Below, piece after piece: positions 16,846 to 26,789 of a stretch of DNA of 64,000 nucleotides. Both the position numbers and the translations under genes were made by a program. Every line of letters begins with the position of its first letter. The first letter of the stretch is position 1. The stretch comes from an uncultured Phycisphaerae bacterium. Its GTDB lineage: Bacteria; Planctomycetota; Phycisphaerae; Sedimentisphaerales; Anaerohalosphaeraceae. The stretch is taken from the NCBI GenBank assembly GCA_937949545.1, contig CALEDR010000028.1, positions 18,488 through 82,487 on the forward strand, in the 5' to 3' direction. A model generated the notes under the pieces. The model was not told where the DNA came from and did no database searches. It was given only the letters and a program-made list of their open reading frames with translations.

Positions 16846-19260
16846 ATGAGGCAGGGTTATTTTGGGAATTTGTTTATCTCTGTGTGTTTCGCGATACTCC
16901 TTGCGTTTTTTCCGTTTTATGATGCCTGCGCAGAAGAAACGGTATTCGGCGATTTTGAGAACGGATTCGACGGCTGGACCGGCGCCTGGACCGGAACAGA
17001 AGATTTAAGCACCAGTCCTAACGGAGCAACACTCGGCAGCCGCAGTCTGGCGGTTCTCGTTGGGCCGAGCGAGTTCTGGAAACTCGAACGAATCGGGGTA
17101 TTGAATTTAGCCGGGGCGGCTCGCATTACGATGGATATTACATTTATTGCGGCGGAATGGCCCGCTGAGACCTGGTGCAATATCAACAAGATTGCCCTGA
17201 TGGACAGGACAGTCTGGAACTGGCAGGAGATAGACCGCGACCAGATGGTTGTAACCTCCATCAGCGGAGCAGCCCCGCCGGCAAGAGATGGGGGTGGAAA
17301 TGTGGCCTGGTGGGGTCCCTGGATGGGGGATGCAACCTGGCAAGTCAGCTGGCGGCTTGGGAATATCGTGAAAACCAATGATGTGTATGAATTTCGTTTG
17401 GCGCTTCAATGCAACATTAACAAGGGACAGGGGGGCTATTTTTATATTGATAACGTCAGGGTTGTAACGGAAGATGCACCGGTGCCGCTGCCGCGGCTGT
17501 ATGCCGATGGGAACAAAATCAAACAGGTCGGAGGTGGTGAGGTCACGCTGCGCGGCGTGTCTTTAATTGACCTTGGTTTTTTACAAAGCTGGCAGGGCGG
17601 CGCCGTTCAGATGATCAACCGACTGACGGATCAGGAGGATATGAGCTGCGGCAGCGTCGGATGGAAAACCAACGTGATTCGAATCCCGATTTTTCCGCCG
17701 CATCTGGTTCAAGGCTGGCCCTATTCTTTCGATCCGGAGAATGAAGAATTGTATACGCTGCTTCGCAGCGTGGTGGATTTCTGCATCCAGCGGGGGGCGT
17801 ATGTCATTTTGGACTGGCATGACATCAACAACACGTTTGACACCCTCCCGCAGGCCGTTGAATTCTGGGAATATATGGCGCCGCGGTTTGCGGATGATAC
17901 CAATGTGATGTTTGAGCTGTTTAATGAGCCCATCAACAATATCGGCACGGATGACGAGAACTGGCAGAGTGTCAAGGCGGATATGGAGGTTTTGATTGAG
18001 GTTATCCGAACGTATGCCCCGGAAACGCTGTTGTTCGTCGGGACGCCGCGATGGTGTCAGATTGTCGGACCGGTGGCGGACAATCCGCTGACGGATGACA
18101 ATGTGGTCTATACGGTGCATCTTTATCCGTATCATTGGCGCACAGCCCATTCTTACTATACCTCGGAGATAAGCCGGGCGGCATCGACTGTTCCGGTGAT
18201 TCTGGGAGAGTGGGGCTTTATTGAAGGCGACCCTGGTATTCTTGACGGAACGATTGATAATTACGGGGAGCCCCTCCGGCAGTTTGTAGAGGAGCACGGC
18301 CTGGGTCATATTGCCTGGGTAGCCAGTCATGACTGGCAGCCGCCGATGTTTGATGCAAGTTGGAATCTGCTTGACGGACAAGGGTATATGGGCTGTTTTG
18401 CCAAAAATTGGCTTTACAGCAGCTGGCAGTCGGAGCAGGATTTGGAGATTGCCCTGACTATCAGCCGCTGTCAGGTCACGGCCGGGACGACAGCCGGGCA
18501 GGATACGATAGAGATGTCAGGCACGTTTGAGAGGGTTCCCTCCGATCTGCTAGGGATTCCTCACGTGGAGGTGGTAATCAGTTCTCTGAAGGACAATGCG
18601 GTGATTTACAGCGAAAACTGCAATTACATCTGGGATGCAACCGGCAATCGGTTTATTTGGTCGGAGCGGTACCGCAGGGGAGAGCCGGGGAGGATTACTC
18701 TGCTGATGCTGAATTTTGCACAGCGGAGATTTTTGCTCCGGGCACAGAATGTGAATTTAACCGGATTGGGCTGTCCGCTTGAATTGTCTATGACGGTCGG
18801 TCCGTATGTGCTCCGGGGCCAGGCGGATGAATCGATTGTCAATGGGGCGGCGAGAATTCCCATTTGGCTGATGCGAGGCTATGCGAATGAGCTGCGGATC
18901 GGTCGGGCAGCGGTTCAGACAGGCCGAAAACCTGATACGGATTCTTTGAGGATTTGGGGAGAGATCGCTGTTCAGGAACTCGGTCGGAACTTACGGGCCG
19001 AATCAGTAGTCCTTCAATGGGGGGAACAGACGTTTACCCTTCCGGCAGGTTCGCTTCGGGCTGACCGGAGGGGGATGGTCTATTCCTGTTCGAACGTCCG
19101 CACCTCAGAAGGAGCCAGGGTATGGCTGAGAATAGACCTTCAAAGGTGTCTGTATTCCGCAAGAATCTCAGGGACCACCCTGACGGCAAGAAACGGCGAG
19201 GTATCCTTTGGGCTGCGTTGGACCGATTTCGAGGAAAGTGCCTCTATTACACTGCCGTGA
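16846..19260 (+). CDS. Secreted glycoside hydrolase family 5 (cellulase-like) with N-terminal carbohydrate-binding domain
   Basis: 804 residues from ATG 16846, which has a GGAG SD and begins the signal peptide (hydrophobic LFISVCFAILLAFFPF, cleavage near DACA-EE); an upstream ATG at 16765 would bury it. Residues ~28-215 form a beta-sandwich module (FENGFDGWTG, FYIDNVRVV) like carbohydrate-binding modules. The GH5 barrel (~220-530) shows GVSLIDLGF, DWHDIN, the acid/base Glu in FELFNEPIN, YTVHLYPYHW and the nucleophile Glu in VILGEWGF. The C-terminal ~270 residues are unassigned beta-rich sequence. Probably an endo-beta-glucanase or mannanase acting outside the cytoplasm. Converges on mtaB. Confidence 0.88.
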   Translation: MRQGYFGNLFISVCFAILLAFFPFYDACAEETVFGDFENGFDGWTGAWTGTEDLSTSPNGATLGSRSLAVLVGPSEFWKLERIGVLNLAGAARITMDITFIAAEWPAETWCNINKIALMDRTVWNWQEIDRDQMVVTSISGAAPPARDGGGNVAWWGPWMGDATWQVSWRLGNIVKTNDVYEFRLALQCNINKGQGGYFYIDNVRVVTEDAPVPLPRLYADGNKIKQVGGGEVTLRGVSLIDLGFLQSWQGGAVQMINRLTDQEDMSCGSVGWKTNVIRIPIFPPHLVQGWPYSFDPENEELYTLLRSVVDFCIQRGAYVILDWHDINNTFDTLPQAVEFWEYMAPRFADDTNVMFELFNEPINNIGTDDENWQSVKADMEVLIEVIRTYAPETLLFVGTPRWCQIVGPVADNPLTDDNVVYTVHLYPYHWRTAHSYYTSEISRAASTVPVILGEWGFIEGDPGILDGTIDNYGEPLRQFVEEHGLGHIAWVASHDWQPPMFDASWNLLDGQGYMGCFAKNWLYSSWQSEQDLEIALTISRCQVTAGTTAGQDTIEMSGTFERVPSDLLGIPHVEVVISSLKDNAVIYSENCNYIWDATGNRFIWSERYRRGEPGRITLLMLNFAQRRFLLRAQNVNLTGLGCPLELSMTVGPYVLRGQADESIVNGAARIPIWLMRGYANELRIGRAAVQTGRKPDTDSLRIWGEIAVQELGRNLRAESVVLQWGEQTFTLPAGSLRADRRGMVYSCSNVRTSEGARVWLRIDLQRCLYSARISGTTLTARNGEVSFGLRWTDFEESASITLP

Positions 19261-19270
19261 TGCAGAGGAG

Positions 19271-20608
19271 TCAGCGGGTTAGGCGGATAGAGACAACCTG
19301 GCCTTGAATGGGCGGCTCAGGGAAATCAGCGGCCGAACAATCCACCATAAAATACCGGTCGCAGCGGCCAGCTGGGGGATTTGTCTGTTCAAGAATTACC
19401 CGAACGGTCTGGCCGATGAATTGACGGCGGAACTGTTCCTGAAGAAGGGTGTCCAATTCCTGAAGTCTTTCCGCCCGCCGGCGGATGACGGCTGCGGGTA
19501 CAGGCGGTTTCATTCTGGCTGCGGCGGTGTCTTTTCGAGGGCTGAACGGAAAGACATGCATTTTTGCAAATCCGACCTGACGGCAAATCTCAACAGTTTT
19601 TTCAAAATCCTCTTCGCTTTCTCCGGGGAAGCCGACAATGATATCCGTCGTGATGGCCGGTCGGTCCAACCATTCCTGAAGTTTTCGGCAGATGTTCAGA
19701 TATTCCTCTGACGTGTATTGTCGAGCCATCCGTTTCAGGATGCGGTCAGAGCCGGATTGAAGGGGAAGATGAAGATGCGGAACCAGATTCGGATATTGTT
19801 GATAGACTTCAATGAGTTCATCTGTTACGTCCGCCGGCTCCAGCGAGCTGAGACGAAGGCGTTCAAGATTCGGAAGTCTTAAAATTTTCTTTAAAAGAGG
19901 AGGAAGAGGGTTAGGCTGACTCAGGTCCCAATTTTTCCGGCGGGCTGTATTGCGGCCCCATGCCCCCAAAAAAATGCCGGTCAGGACAATTTCTTTATGT
20001 CCGGCGGCAAGAAGTGCTTTTGCTTCATTGAGAATGGCATCAGCTGGTTTGCTCCAGAGTTTTTTGCGTATTTTGGGAACGATACAATAGGTGCAGCAAA
20101 CGTCGCAGCCGTCCTGGATTTTCAAAAAGGCACGGGTTTGGCCGGAAAAACTGTTCAGGGGGCCGAAAGGGTCGATGGAAGGAAATTGTTGTGTGTCCGG
20201 GTCGTTTTTGTGCTTGATTTTATAGGAAAAGGGTGCTTTACTGGTTCCGTTGGGCTCTCTGTCTTCAGACGGGCCCAATAAAGAGCGCAGGATATCCAGA
20301 AGCTGATGTTTATCGGCGGCCCAGACGGCGGTTTTCGGCAGGTCGGCGGTTTCCTCGACTGGGGCGGCGGACAGGCAGCCGGTGAGAATCAGAAAGGCGG
20401 AGGGGTTCTGCTTGTGGAGTTTGCGGACGGCCTGACGGCTTTTGGAAGCGGCGGTTTGGGTGACGCAGCAAGTGTTGATGACAACCAGGTCTGCCGGAGA
20501 ACCGGGGGAGGCAGGACAGAAGCCGTGAGAACGCAGCCATTGTTCAATCTGGCAGCTTTCGTATTGATTGACTTTGCAGCCGAGCGTATGAATGATAAAG
20601 TGTTTCAT
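19271..20608 (-). CDS. mtaB: tRNA t6A37 methylthiotransferase
   Basis: 445 residues from ATG 20608; the longer upstream frame has no homologous sequence. It converts t6A to ms2t6A at position 37 of ANN-decoding tRNAs. The N-terminal UPF0004 domain starts HTLGCKVNQYES with the first auxiliary-cluster cysteine. The radical-SAM motif CDVCCTYC lies near residues 166-173. IIVGFPGESEEDF and the C-terminal TRAM region (~380-445) complete the MiaB/RimO/MtaB architecture; LGCKVNQYE favours MtaB. A promoter TTGCAT-18-TATAGT ends 9 nt before the ATG, giving a nearly leaderless mRNA. Convergent with the GH5 gene, divergent from pilM. Confidence 0.93.
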   Translation of the reverse strand: MKHFIIHTLGCKVNQYESCQIEQWLRSHGFCPASPGSPADLVVINTCCVTQTAASKSRQAVRKLHKQNPSAFLILTGCLSAAPVEETADLPKTAVWAADKHQLLDILRSLLGPSEDREPNGTSKAPFSYKIKHKNDPDTQQFPSIDPFGPLNSFSGQTRAFLKIQDGCDVCCTYCIVPKIRKKLWSKPADAILNEAKALLAAGHKEIVLTGIFLGAWGRNTARRKNWDLSQPNPLPPLLKKILRLPNLERLRLSSLEPADVTDELIEVYQQYPNLVPHLHLPLQSGSDRILKRMARQYTSEEYLNICRKLQEWLDRPAITTDIIVGFPGESEEDFEKTVEICRQVGFAKMHVFPFSPRKDTAAARMKPPVPAAVIRRRAERLQELDTLLQEQFRRQFIGQTVRVILEQTNPPAGRCDRYFMVDCSAADFPEPPIQGQVVSIRLTR

Positions 20609-20617
20609 AGACGGCTT

Positions 20618-20647
20618 ACTATAGAATCGTCGGCAGGCCGGATGCAA
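20618..20647 (-). promoter_or_regulatory. Promoter of mtaB
   Basis: Minus strand TTGCAT (20647-20642), 18-nt spacer, TATAGT (20623-20618), with the ATG only 9 nt further on. There is no SD in the remaining leader. Confidence 0.55.
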
Positions 20648-20699
20648 GTTTTTTTGCAGACGGCTTCGTCGGATGGAGCATAAGGAAGAAAGGAACATC

Positions 20700-23096
20700 A
20701 TGGCCAAAGCGTCGCATGCGGTCTGGGGGATTGATATCGGAACCTGTTCGTTGAAGGCCTTGCGGCTCCGGCGAGGTGCAGAAGGACTGGAGATAGCGGG
20801 TTTTGCCTGTCTGGAACATTCGAAAATTCTTTCCACAGCGGATATCACACCGGAAGAACGCCGGGAAACCATTCAACAAACCCTGCGGGAATTCCTGAAA
20901 GAAAACGACGTGGGGCGAGAGGAAGTTGCGATTGCCATAGCCGGACAAAACAGTTTTGCTCGGCTGGTCAAGATGCCGCCGGTGGACCCCAAGCGGATTC
21001 CCAAAATCGTTCCGCTCGAAGCCGTTCAGCAGATTCCGTTTGATATTAATGAGGTCGAATGGGATTGGCAGCTGCTGAAAAATCCGGACAGCCCCGATAC
21101 AGAAGTCGGGATTTTTGCCATCAAAAATGAAGTCATCGCAGAGATGCTGGATTTTTTCAGCCGGGAAAATCTGCGCGTCAGCTGTGTGCAAATCAGTCCG
21201 ATTGCTCTGTATAATTATGCGCTGTATGACCTGAAGGATATCAGTGCATCGGCCGGCAAAGCTGCCATTATTCTCGATATGGGGGCCGAGAACACCACAC
21301 TGGTGATTGCCACCCGCGATTCAGTCTGGCAGCGCAGCATTCGAATCGGGGGCAACACGTTTACCGAAGCGATTGCGGATGCTTTTAAGCTGAAGTTTGC
21401 CAAGGCCGAAAAACTCAAGCGGACAGCCCCGATGAGCAAGTATATGCGGCAGATTTTCACGGCGATGAAGCCGGTTTATACGGATTTGGCCGGTGAAATT
21501 CAGCGGAGTCTGGGGTTTTATGCATCCAGCGGAGCCGGGCGGGATAAAGGCTTTTCCCGGGTGCTGGCGCTGGGGGGCGGTTTTAAGCTTCAGGGGCTGA
21601 CCAAATATCTTCAGCAGAGTTTGGGAATTCCGGTGATTAAGCCCGATTCCTTTGAACGGCTGACACTTTCTCCGGAAGTATCAGCGGCCAAGTTTCATGA
21701 AAATCTGTCTGAATTCGGTGTGGTATATGGACTGGGGGTTCAGCTCCTGGGTGAATCGAAGATTGAAACCAATCTTCTGCCTCGCCGGATTGCCCGTGCG
21801 ATGGCCTGGACCCGCAAAGCGAGGGTCTTTACGGCTGCAGCCGGGGTTTTTCTGGCGGTCAGTCTGGTTTGTCTGCTTTGGACCTTCCGTCTGCTTCAGC
21901 AGTACACCCGCGAGAGCAGTGCCCTTCGGACGGTTCAAGCCGTTATGCAGCAGGCCCAAAGCATCAATTCAGCCGTTTCGGAATTTGAAAGCCAAAGACC
22001 GATGTTTGAACAGCAGGTTCAGAAGGAGCTGGAATTGTTCAAATATCGGCAGATTATTCCTCTTCTGAATGAGACCCTTTTGAAATGTTTTCCGAATAAA
22101 GACAACACGCCCGAAATTGCCGCTTTATACGATGCATTTGTGAACGGAGATATCCGGGCCGTCCGCTCGATACCGCGTGCAGAAAGAAAAATTATGTTTG
22201 TTACGCGTCTGGAGATTCAGTTTGCACCGGATTTGGCCTCGGCGGCTTTTCCGCAGGGGAGCCGACGCGGAATGAGCGGTTATGGTCCAGGCGGCGGGTT
22301 CGGCGGGGAGATGGGCGGATTTATGGGCGGCCCTGTGATGCGGCCCGGAGGGATGTCGGGAGAGATGTTCGGGGGGCCGGGAATGGCTGGCGGAGAAATG
22401 GGATTAGTCGGCGGGATGTCAGCGCCGCAGGCGGGTTTTGTTGTGTTGATTGAGGGCTACAGTCCTTATAGAAATATCGCCCTGCTTCTGGACCCGCCCG
22501 GCGTCGGCTCGGACCCGAAACGATGGGGTGTGGTGACCCGGTTTGAGAATCTCAAAACCCTGTTTCCGGATACGCCGTTTGAACTGTTCGGCAAAGGTGA
22601 TATTCGGCATTTTCGGGATGAATCTGGAGCCGTGGACCCCTCGGATATGCAGATGCCGGCTGGAATCGGGATTCTCCGGGAGGCGGAGCGGGTTCCGTCG
22701 GCCCAGCCGGCCGGTGCCGCACCGGGCATGGCAGCCGCGCCGACTCCGGTTATGCCCGGGATGACCGGGCCGGTTCCGACCCGCGTCACCAGAGAAATCG
22801 TTCTCATTGACCCGATGACGGAGGAGGAAATCAGCAAAACGCTGGATTATATTACAGCGGAGGACATTAAGAATAATCCGGCCTATACAGACCGGGATTT
22901 GGGACGCGTCAAACAGAGTCCCTTTGGAGAACCTCAATATATTGTGCGGGATTCCTGGTTTCGGATTCAGGCCAAATTTGTGTGGAAAGACGCGCCGGCT
23001 GTGCCGGAATTGAGTCCAGGCGGCGGAGGCGGCGGATTTTTCCCAACGGCTGTTCCCACAGCCCCCGGCGGCGGAGGCGGCGGCGGGGATTTTTAG
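20700..23096 (+). CDS. PilM-PilN-like fusion protein (type IV pilus/secretion inner-membrane assembly)
   Basis: 798 residues from ATG 20700 (AAGGAAGAAAGGA SD). Residues 1-~360 match PilM, the actin-like ATPase of type IV pilus systems: WGIDIGTCSLKAL (phosphate 1), MPPVDPKRIPKIVPLEA and AIILDMGAENTTLVI (phosphate 2), LALGGGFKLQGL. A transmembrane segment follows at ~383-402 (VFTAAAGVFLAVSLVCLLWTF), then a coiled coil, like PilN joined to PilM. The periplasmic part contains a Gly/Met-rich linker (~525-580), a Pro-rich stretch and a Gly-run C-terminus. It is the first of three cotranscribed genes. No pilQ, pilB or pilC is in the window, so the machine it serves is inferred. Confidence 0.75.
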   Translation: MAKASHAVWGIDIGTCSLKALRLRRGAEGLEIAGFACLEHSKILSTADITPEERRETIQQTLREFLKENDVGREEVAIAIAGQNSFARLVKMPPVDPKRIPKIVPLEAVQQIPFDINEVEWDWQLLKNPDSPDTEVGIFAIKNEVIAEMLDFFSRENLRVSCVQISPIALYNYALYDLKDISASAGKAAIILDMGAENTTLVIATRDSVWQRSIRIGGNTFTEAIADAFKLKFAKAEKLKRTAPMSKYMRQIFTAMKPVYTDLAGEIQRSLGFYASSGAGRDKGFSRVLALGGGFKLQGLTKYLQQSLGIPVIKPDSFERLTLSPEVSAAKFHENLSEFGVVYGLGVQLLGESKIETNLLPRRIARAMAWTRKARVFTAAAGVFLAVSLVCLLWTFRLLQQYTRESSALRTVQAVMQQAQSINSAVSEFESQRPMFEQQVQKELELFKYRQIIPLLNETLLKCFPNKDNTPEIAALYDAFVNGDIRAVRSIPRAERKIMFVTRLEIQFAPDLASAAFPQGSRRGMSGYGPGGGFGGEMGGFMGGPVMRPGGMSGEMFGGPGMAGGEMGLVGGMSAPQAGFVVLIEGYSPYRNIALLLDPPGVGSDPKRWGVVTRFENLKTLFPDTPFELFGKGDIRHFRDESGAVDPSDMQMPAGIGILREAERVPSAQPAGAAPGMAAAPTPVMPGMTGPVPTRVTREIVLIDPMTEEEISKTLDYITAEDIKNNPAYTDRDLGRVKQSPFGEPQYIVRDSWFRIQAKFVWKDAPAVPELSPGGGGGGFFPTAVPTAPGGGGGGGDF

Positions 23097-23138
23097 GCAA
23101 AGCATAATGAAGCAATCATCCAGCTGTGAGAGTAAATC

Positions 23139-24488
23139 ATGAATATGGTAATCGATCTCATCAAGGGGTATTTGAAAAAATATTCGGCTCTTCTGCTGCC
23201 GGCGGGGCTGCTGCTGGTCGGGCTGGTTCTGTTTGTTCTGACGATTTTAATCGGGCGAACGGTCGGCGCCAAAAAGCAGGACTGGGAGCGAATGGCTCAG
23301 ACCCTCGACAGTCTGGCTCAAACGACTCCTCCGAAAGAGCAGGCCGAACAGGTTCAGAGAGTTCTTCAGCAGTATAAGGCGGATGCAGAAGCCGTTCAGA
23401 GGATGTCGGTGCAGTCCTCCCAGCGTGAGCTGATTAAATACGGGATTTTTCCGAAATCCGAGGACACATCGTCTCAGGTCTATCTGGATTTCGGGCGGCG
23501 GTATCGAGCGGCCGTTGAACAGATGATTACCGACCGTCTGAAAGCGCTGGATGCTCCCTCGGAAAGCGAAATCCGTGCTGCCGGCGGCGGGACGGTCGGG
23601 GCGGTTCGAGGCGGAGAGTTTTTGGGAGGAGGAATGACCGGATTCGGTCAGCCGGGTACGGCGGATAATCCGATGGTGAATGCGGTCTGCAATGCCCGGG
23701 CGGAGCGAATCGCGATGTATGCGCATCCGCGGGTTTTTGCCTGGTATGATTTTTGGGAATCGTACCAGTTTGTGGGGGCTGAACAGGCCCTGCGTGACTG
23801 CTGGTTTGCTCAAACGGCTTATTGGATTTATGAAGATGTAGTGGCGGCGATCGAGGCGATGAACACGGGGTCGCAGCGGGTGGCGGATTCACCCGTCAAA
23901 CGTCTGCTGGGAGTGAGTTTTCAGCGTCCGGTGTCGGATGTCTCTGCGGGAGGATTTTCGGGAGGGATTGGAGGGATGCCGGGGGTTGTGTCTCCGCGTT
24001 TGGGAGGGGTGGGGGGCTTCGGCGGCAGCATGACATCTGACCAGCCGGCTTATGTCCTGCCCGGTATGCCCAGCCCGCTGATTTCGCGTCCCTGGACGGC
24101 TCGAATCGGCAACGAGGATATTGATGTGGTTCACTTTGCGGTATCGGTGATTGTGGACAGCCGCTATACGCAGGCGTTTTTGAAAGAACTTTGTTCCAGC
24201 AGGCCCCACACTTATCGGGAGGGCTTTAAGGAAAACGGCGAAATTCGTCAGGCCCGCCACAACCAGATTACGATCTTGGCCAGTACTTTTTCCGCGGTGG
24301 ATAAGCAGAGCCCCTCGCATTTTTATTACCGGTACGGGACCGATGCGGTGATGCGGGTAGATTTGGTTTGTGAATATCTGTTTGTTCGGAAAGCTTACGA
24401 TGAAATCAAACCGGAACCGGTCAAGGTTCTGCTGGGACAATCTGCTGCAGGTGCCTCTGCTATGCCGTTTGGGCCGGCGGGGTATTGA
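23139..24488 (+). CDS. Membrane-anchored protein of the PilM operon (possible PilO analogue)
   Basis: 449 residues, not recognised by sequence. An N-terminal transmembrane helix (LLLPAGLLLVGLVLFVLTILI, ~residues 19-39) is followed by a coiled-coil region (residues ~45-95) and a large extracytoplasmic domain with two Gly-rich stretches ([18 protein letters not shown] around 150 and a longer one around 270-305). The layout of one N-terminal helix, coiled coil and C-terminal alpha/beta domain, and the position after a PilM-PilN fusion, suggest a PilO-like role. It lies 42 nt after the previous gene. Confidence 0.55.
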   Translation: MNMVIDLIKGYLKKYSALLLPAGLLLVGLVLFVLTILIGRTVGAKKQDWERMAQTLDSLAQTTPPKEQAEQVQRVLQQYKADAEAVQRMSVQSSQRELIKYGIFPKSEDTSSQVYLDFGRRYRAAVEQMITDRLKALDAPSESEIRAAGGGTVGAVRGGEFLGGGMTGFGQPGTADNPMVNAVCNARAERIAMYAHPRVFAWYDFWESYQFVGAEQALRDCWFAQTAYWIYEDVVAAIEAMNTGSQRVADSPVKRLLGVSFQRPVSDVSAGGFSGGIGGMPGVVSPRLGGVGGFGGSMTSDQPAYVLPGMPSPLISRPWTARIGNEDIDVVHFAVSVIVDSRYTQAFLKELCSSRPHTYREGFKENGEIRQARHNQITILASTFSAVDKQSPSHFYYRYGTDAVMRVDLVCEYLFVRKAYDEIKPEPVKVLLGQSAAGASAMPFGPAGY

Positions 24489-24548
24489 TGACAGGCCGGA
24501 TGCGGGATGAGCTGTTCGAACGGAAAATGATGAGCACAGGGTATTTTC

Positions 24549-26648
24549 ATGAGCAAAAAACGAGAAAATCTTCTTGAGCAGCATTTGGATAAAATCATTC
24601 TGGCCGGAATCGGTCTGCTGAGTCTGGGACTGCTGTGGCTGTTTGTTTTTCGGAATCCGTTTGGTCCGGTGATTGACGGCCGTAAAGAATCTCCCGGTTC
24701 GGCCCAGAATAAGCTGGTTCAGAAAGCGGAACGTCTTCGCGAACGAATTGAGGAGGCTTCTTCGGAGACGGTTTCGCTGCCGCTGCCGGATTTTATTCCC
24801 TCCTATGAACGGCTTCTTGCCTCCTCTGTTCCGACTCTGAATCTGCAGGTTTACCCAATGCTGCCCGGCATTGGACGTCAGCCGATCGAAACAGACCGGG
24901 AATACGCTGTGCCGGAGATTCCGCCGCTGCAGGATGTTCAGATGGCTTATATTCGTTCGGCCGTCTACGTTCCGACGGAAGAGGTTACGCCGGAGCTGCC
25001 GTATGACAATGCTCCCGCCCAGATAGGAGATGTGGATTTTGTGACGGTTTCGGCTCGGCTGGATGTACGGCGGATTGTGCAGCAGTTTCAATCCGCATTT
25101 ATGGGTTTGGGGGTCCGTCCGGCCCACAAAGACCCTGTTTTGGCGGTTCCGGTGGCTGCCCGTGTAGAACTCCAGCGGAGAGAGCAGCTGCCGGACGGCT
25201 CGTGGGGGCCCTGGGAGCGTGTGCCGACTCCCCAGACGATTGCCTATAAAAAACTGTTTGACCAGCTGCCGGACCGAACCGAAGACCTCAGCGGCGGGGG
25301 TGTTTCTGTTCAGATAGAACAATTTAAAGAACGGATTCGTCAGGCGTCTCTCCTGCAGCAACGGGCCTATGATTTTGCTACGTCGCGGTATCAGTACTGG
25401 ATGCCGCCGCCGTATCTGGAAGAAGCCCAGAAGCTGCTTCAGCAGCAGCGGGATGAAGCGCGTCGATTGGCGCAGCAGCAGGCGGCCGGTGCCGCGGGAG
25501 CGGGTCCGGGCCGGATGGCTCCGGGAGGGATGGAAGGCGGATTGCCGGGTCCCGGAGGAGCGCGGCAGCCCGGACGCCAGCCGGGACGCCAACCGCAGCC
25601 GGGACGGGAACAGCCGCAGCCCGGGCGAACCCAGCCGGGCGTACCCGGGGCGATGCCTCCGGATATGGGGGCTCCGGCCGGTCCGGGCGGTGCGACTCGT
25701 CCAGGCACGCGCCAGCGAACGTTCGAAGACATATGGCGGGATTATCAGAAGGAATTGCTGACGGATGACTGGTGGAAACGGACCGAGCCTTTGCTGGTTT
25801 GGGCTCACGATGACACCGTTCAGCCGGGGAAAACCTATCAATACCGAATTCGTGTCGGCCTGTTTAATCCGATTGCCGGCAGGGACTGGTTTAAGCCGGA
25901 CCAGCAGGCGTTCAAGAATCAGGTTGTTTTATGGACGCCGTTTGCGGAAACTGTCGCCAAAAAGAATGAGCCGCTGATTGCTTCGATTCCCAAAACGCTC
26001 CATATCTTCCCGATGGATGTTTCCAAGACGAACCCGATTGCAGTGAATGTGCGCGTTTCAAAATATTATATGGGCCGCTGGAGAAGTCATGAGTTTGAAG
26101 TACTCCCGGGACAGCTTATCGGTTCGGAGGTTGAGGTCAAAAAGACCACCGCCTCTGCGGAAACCGGTGCAGGTTTCGGGATGGAAGGTGCGGTGGGGGC
26201 GGTGCCTCCTCCGATGGACGCTGCATTTCCGATGCCTATGGAAGGGGTGGGGGTAGGGACAGCGGCTTCCAGTCCGGAAAAGATTGATTTTACAACGCCG
26301 TATTTTTATTTGGACCAGATTGCGGAGGTAGATTGGTCCGGCGCAATGACGTCTCTGCGCCGGCGGGAGTTTGTGAGCATGCTTTATGCGCAGGAGGATG
26401 GGATGCTTGCAAAACTGCCCATCCGCCAGGCGAATTGGACAGCGGAGCTGCGGAAAAACTACCGCGATGTTCAGGAGGCGGAGCGGGAGGCCGAGAGTGA
26501 CGTATTTGTCGGACGAACACCTCAGCCGGGGATGTCGCCGACTCCCGGCGGTTTTACTCCAGGAGGATTTGCACCCGGCGGCTTTGCTCCGGGCGGTTTT
26601 CCGCCTCCTATGTCGCCGCCCGGCGGCGGTTTTCGAGGGGAGGGCTAA
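24549..26648 (+). CDS. Membrane-anchored Pro/Gly-rich protein of the PilM operon
   Basis: 699 residues, function unknown. A single N-terminal transmembrane helix (IILAGIGLLSLGLLWLFVF, ~16-34) is followed by an extracytoplasmic region with a helical LVQKAERLRERIEEA segment. The middle (~315-390) is a low-complexity Pro/Gly/Arg/Gln linker with a PGRQ/PGREQ-type repeat. A structured part (~395-560) contains YQYRIRVGLFNPIAG. The tail ends in GGF-type repeats (GGFTPGGFAPGGFAPGGF). These low-complexity patterns are shared with the two upstream products, suggesting that the three proteins work together at the envelope. No pilus protein is clearly recognised. Confidence 0.55.
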   Translation: MSKKRENLLEQHLDKIILAGIGLLSLGLLWLFVFRNPFGPVIDGRKESPGSAQNKLVQKAERLRERIEEASSETVSLPLPDFIPSYERLLASSVPTLNLQVYPMLPGIGRQPIETDREYAVPEIPPLQDVQMAYIRSAVYVPTEEVTPELPYDNAPAQIGDVDFVTVSARLDVRRIVQQFQSAFMGLGVRPAHKDPVLAVPVAARVELQRREQLPDGSWGPWERVPTPQTIAYKKLFDQLPDRTEDLSGGGVSVQIEQFKERIRQASLLQQRAYDFATSRYQYWMPPPYLEEAQKLLQQQRDEARRLAQQQAAGAAGAGPGRMAPGGMEGGLPGPGGARQPGRQPGRQPQPGREQPQPGRTQPGVPGAMPPDMGAPAGPGGATRPGTRQRTFEDIWRDYQKELLTDDWWKRTEPLLVWAHDDTVQPGKTYQYRIRVGLFNPIAGRDWFKPDQQAFKNQVVLWTPFAETVAKKNEPLIASIPKTLHIFPMDVSKTNPIAVNVRVSKYYMGRWRSHEFEVLPGQLIGSEVEVKKTTASAETGAGFGMEGAVGAVPPPMDAAFPMPMEGVGVGTAASSPEKIDFTTPYFYLDQIAEVDWSGAMTSLRRREFVSMLYAQEDGMLAKLPIRQANWTAELRKNYRDVQEAEREAESDVFVGRTPQPGMSPTPGGFTPGGFAPGGFAPGGFPPPMSPPGGGFRGEG

Positions 26649-26750
26649 TGTTTCCTTGTAATTCATTTGTATATAATAGCTCCGTTTAGTCTTTTATATT
26701 TTATCTCATTTTCTGTTTTTTTATTGCTTTAAAGAGTTATTTTGCTAAAC

Positions 26751-26773
26751 TTGTATTAGTTGTAATAGTACAA
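26751..26773. promoter_or_regulatory. Candidate GntR operator
   Basis: Imperfect dyad TTGTATTA - 7 nt - TAGTACAA (7 of 8 positions symmetric), 17 nt before the TTG start of a YtrA-type GntR gene. The downstream arm includes TACAAT, a possible -10 box, so repressor binding would block transcription. The site was found by eye; autoregulation is typical of this family. Confidence 0.5.
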
Positions 26774-26789
26774 TAGGAAAGGAAACATT

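Noticed and set aside
23889..25841. 650-codon minus-strand frame opposite the PilM operon
   Set aside because: Arg/Ser/Pro-rich shadow of Gly-rich coding sequence; spans the gap between two plus-strand genes with proper starts.
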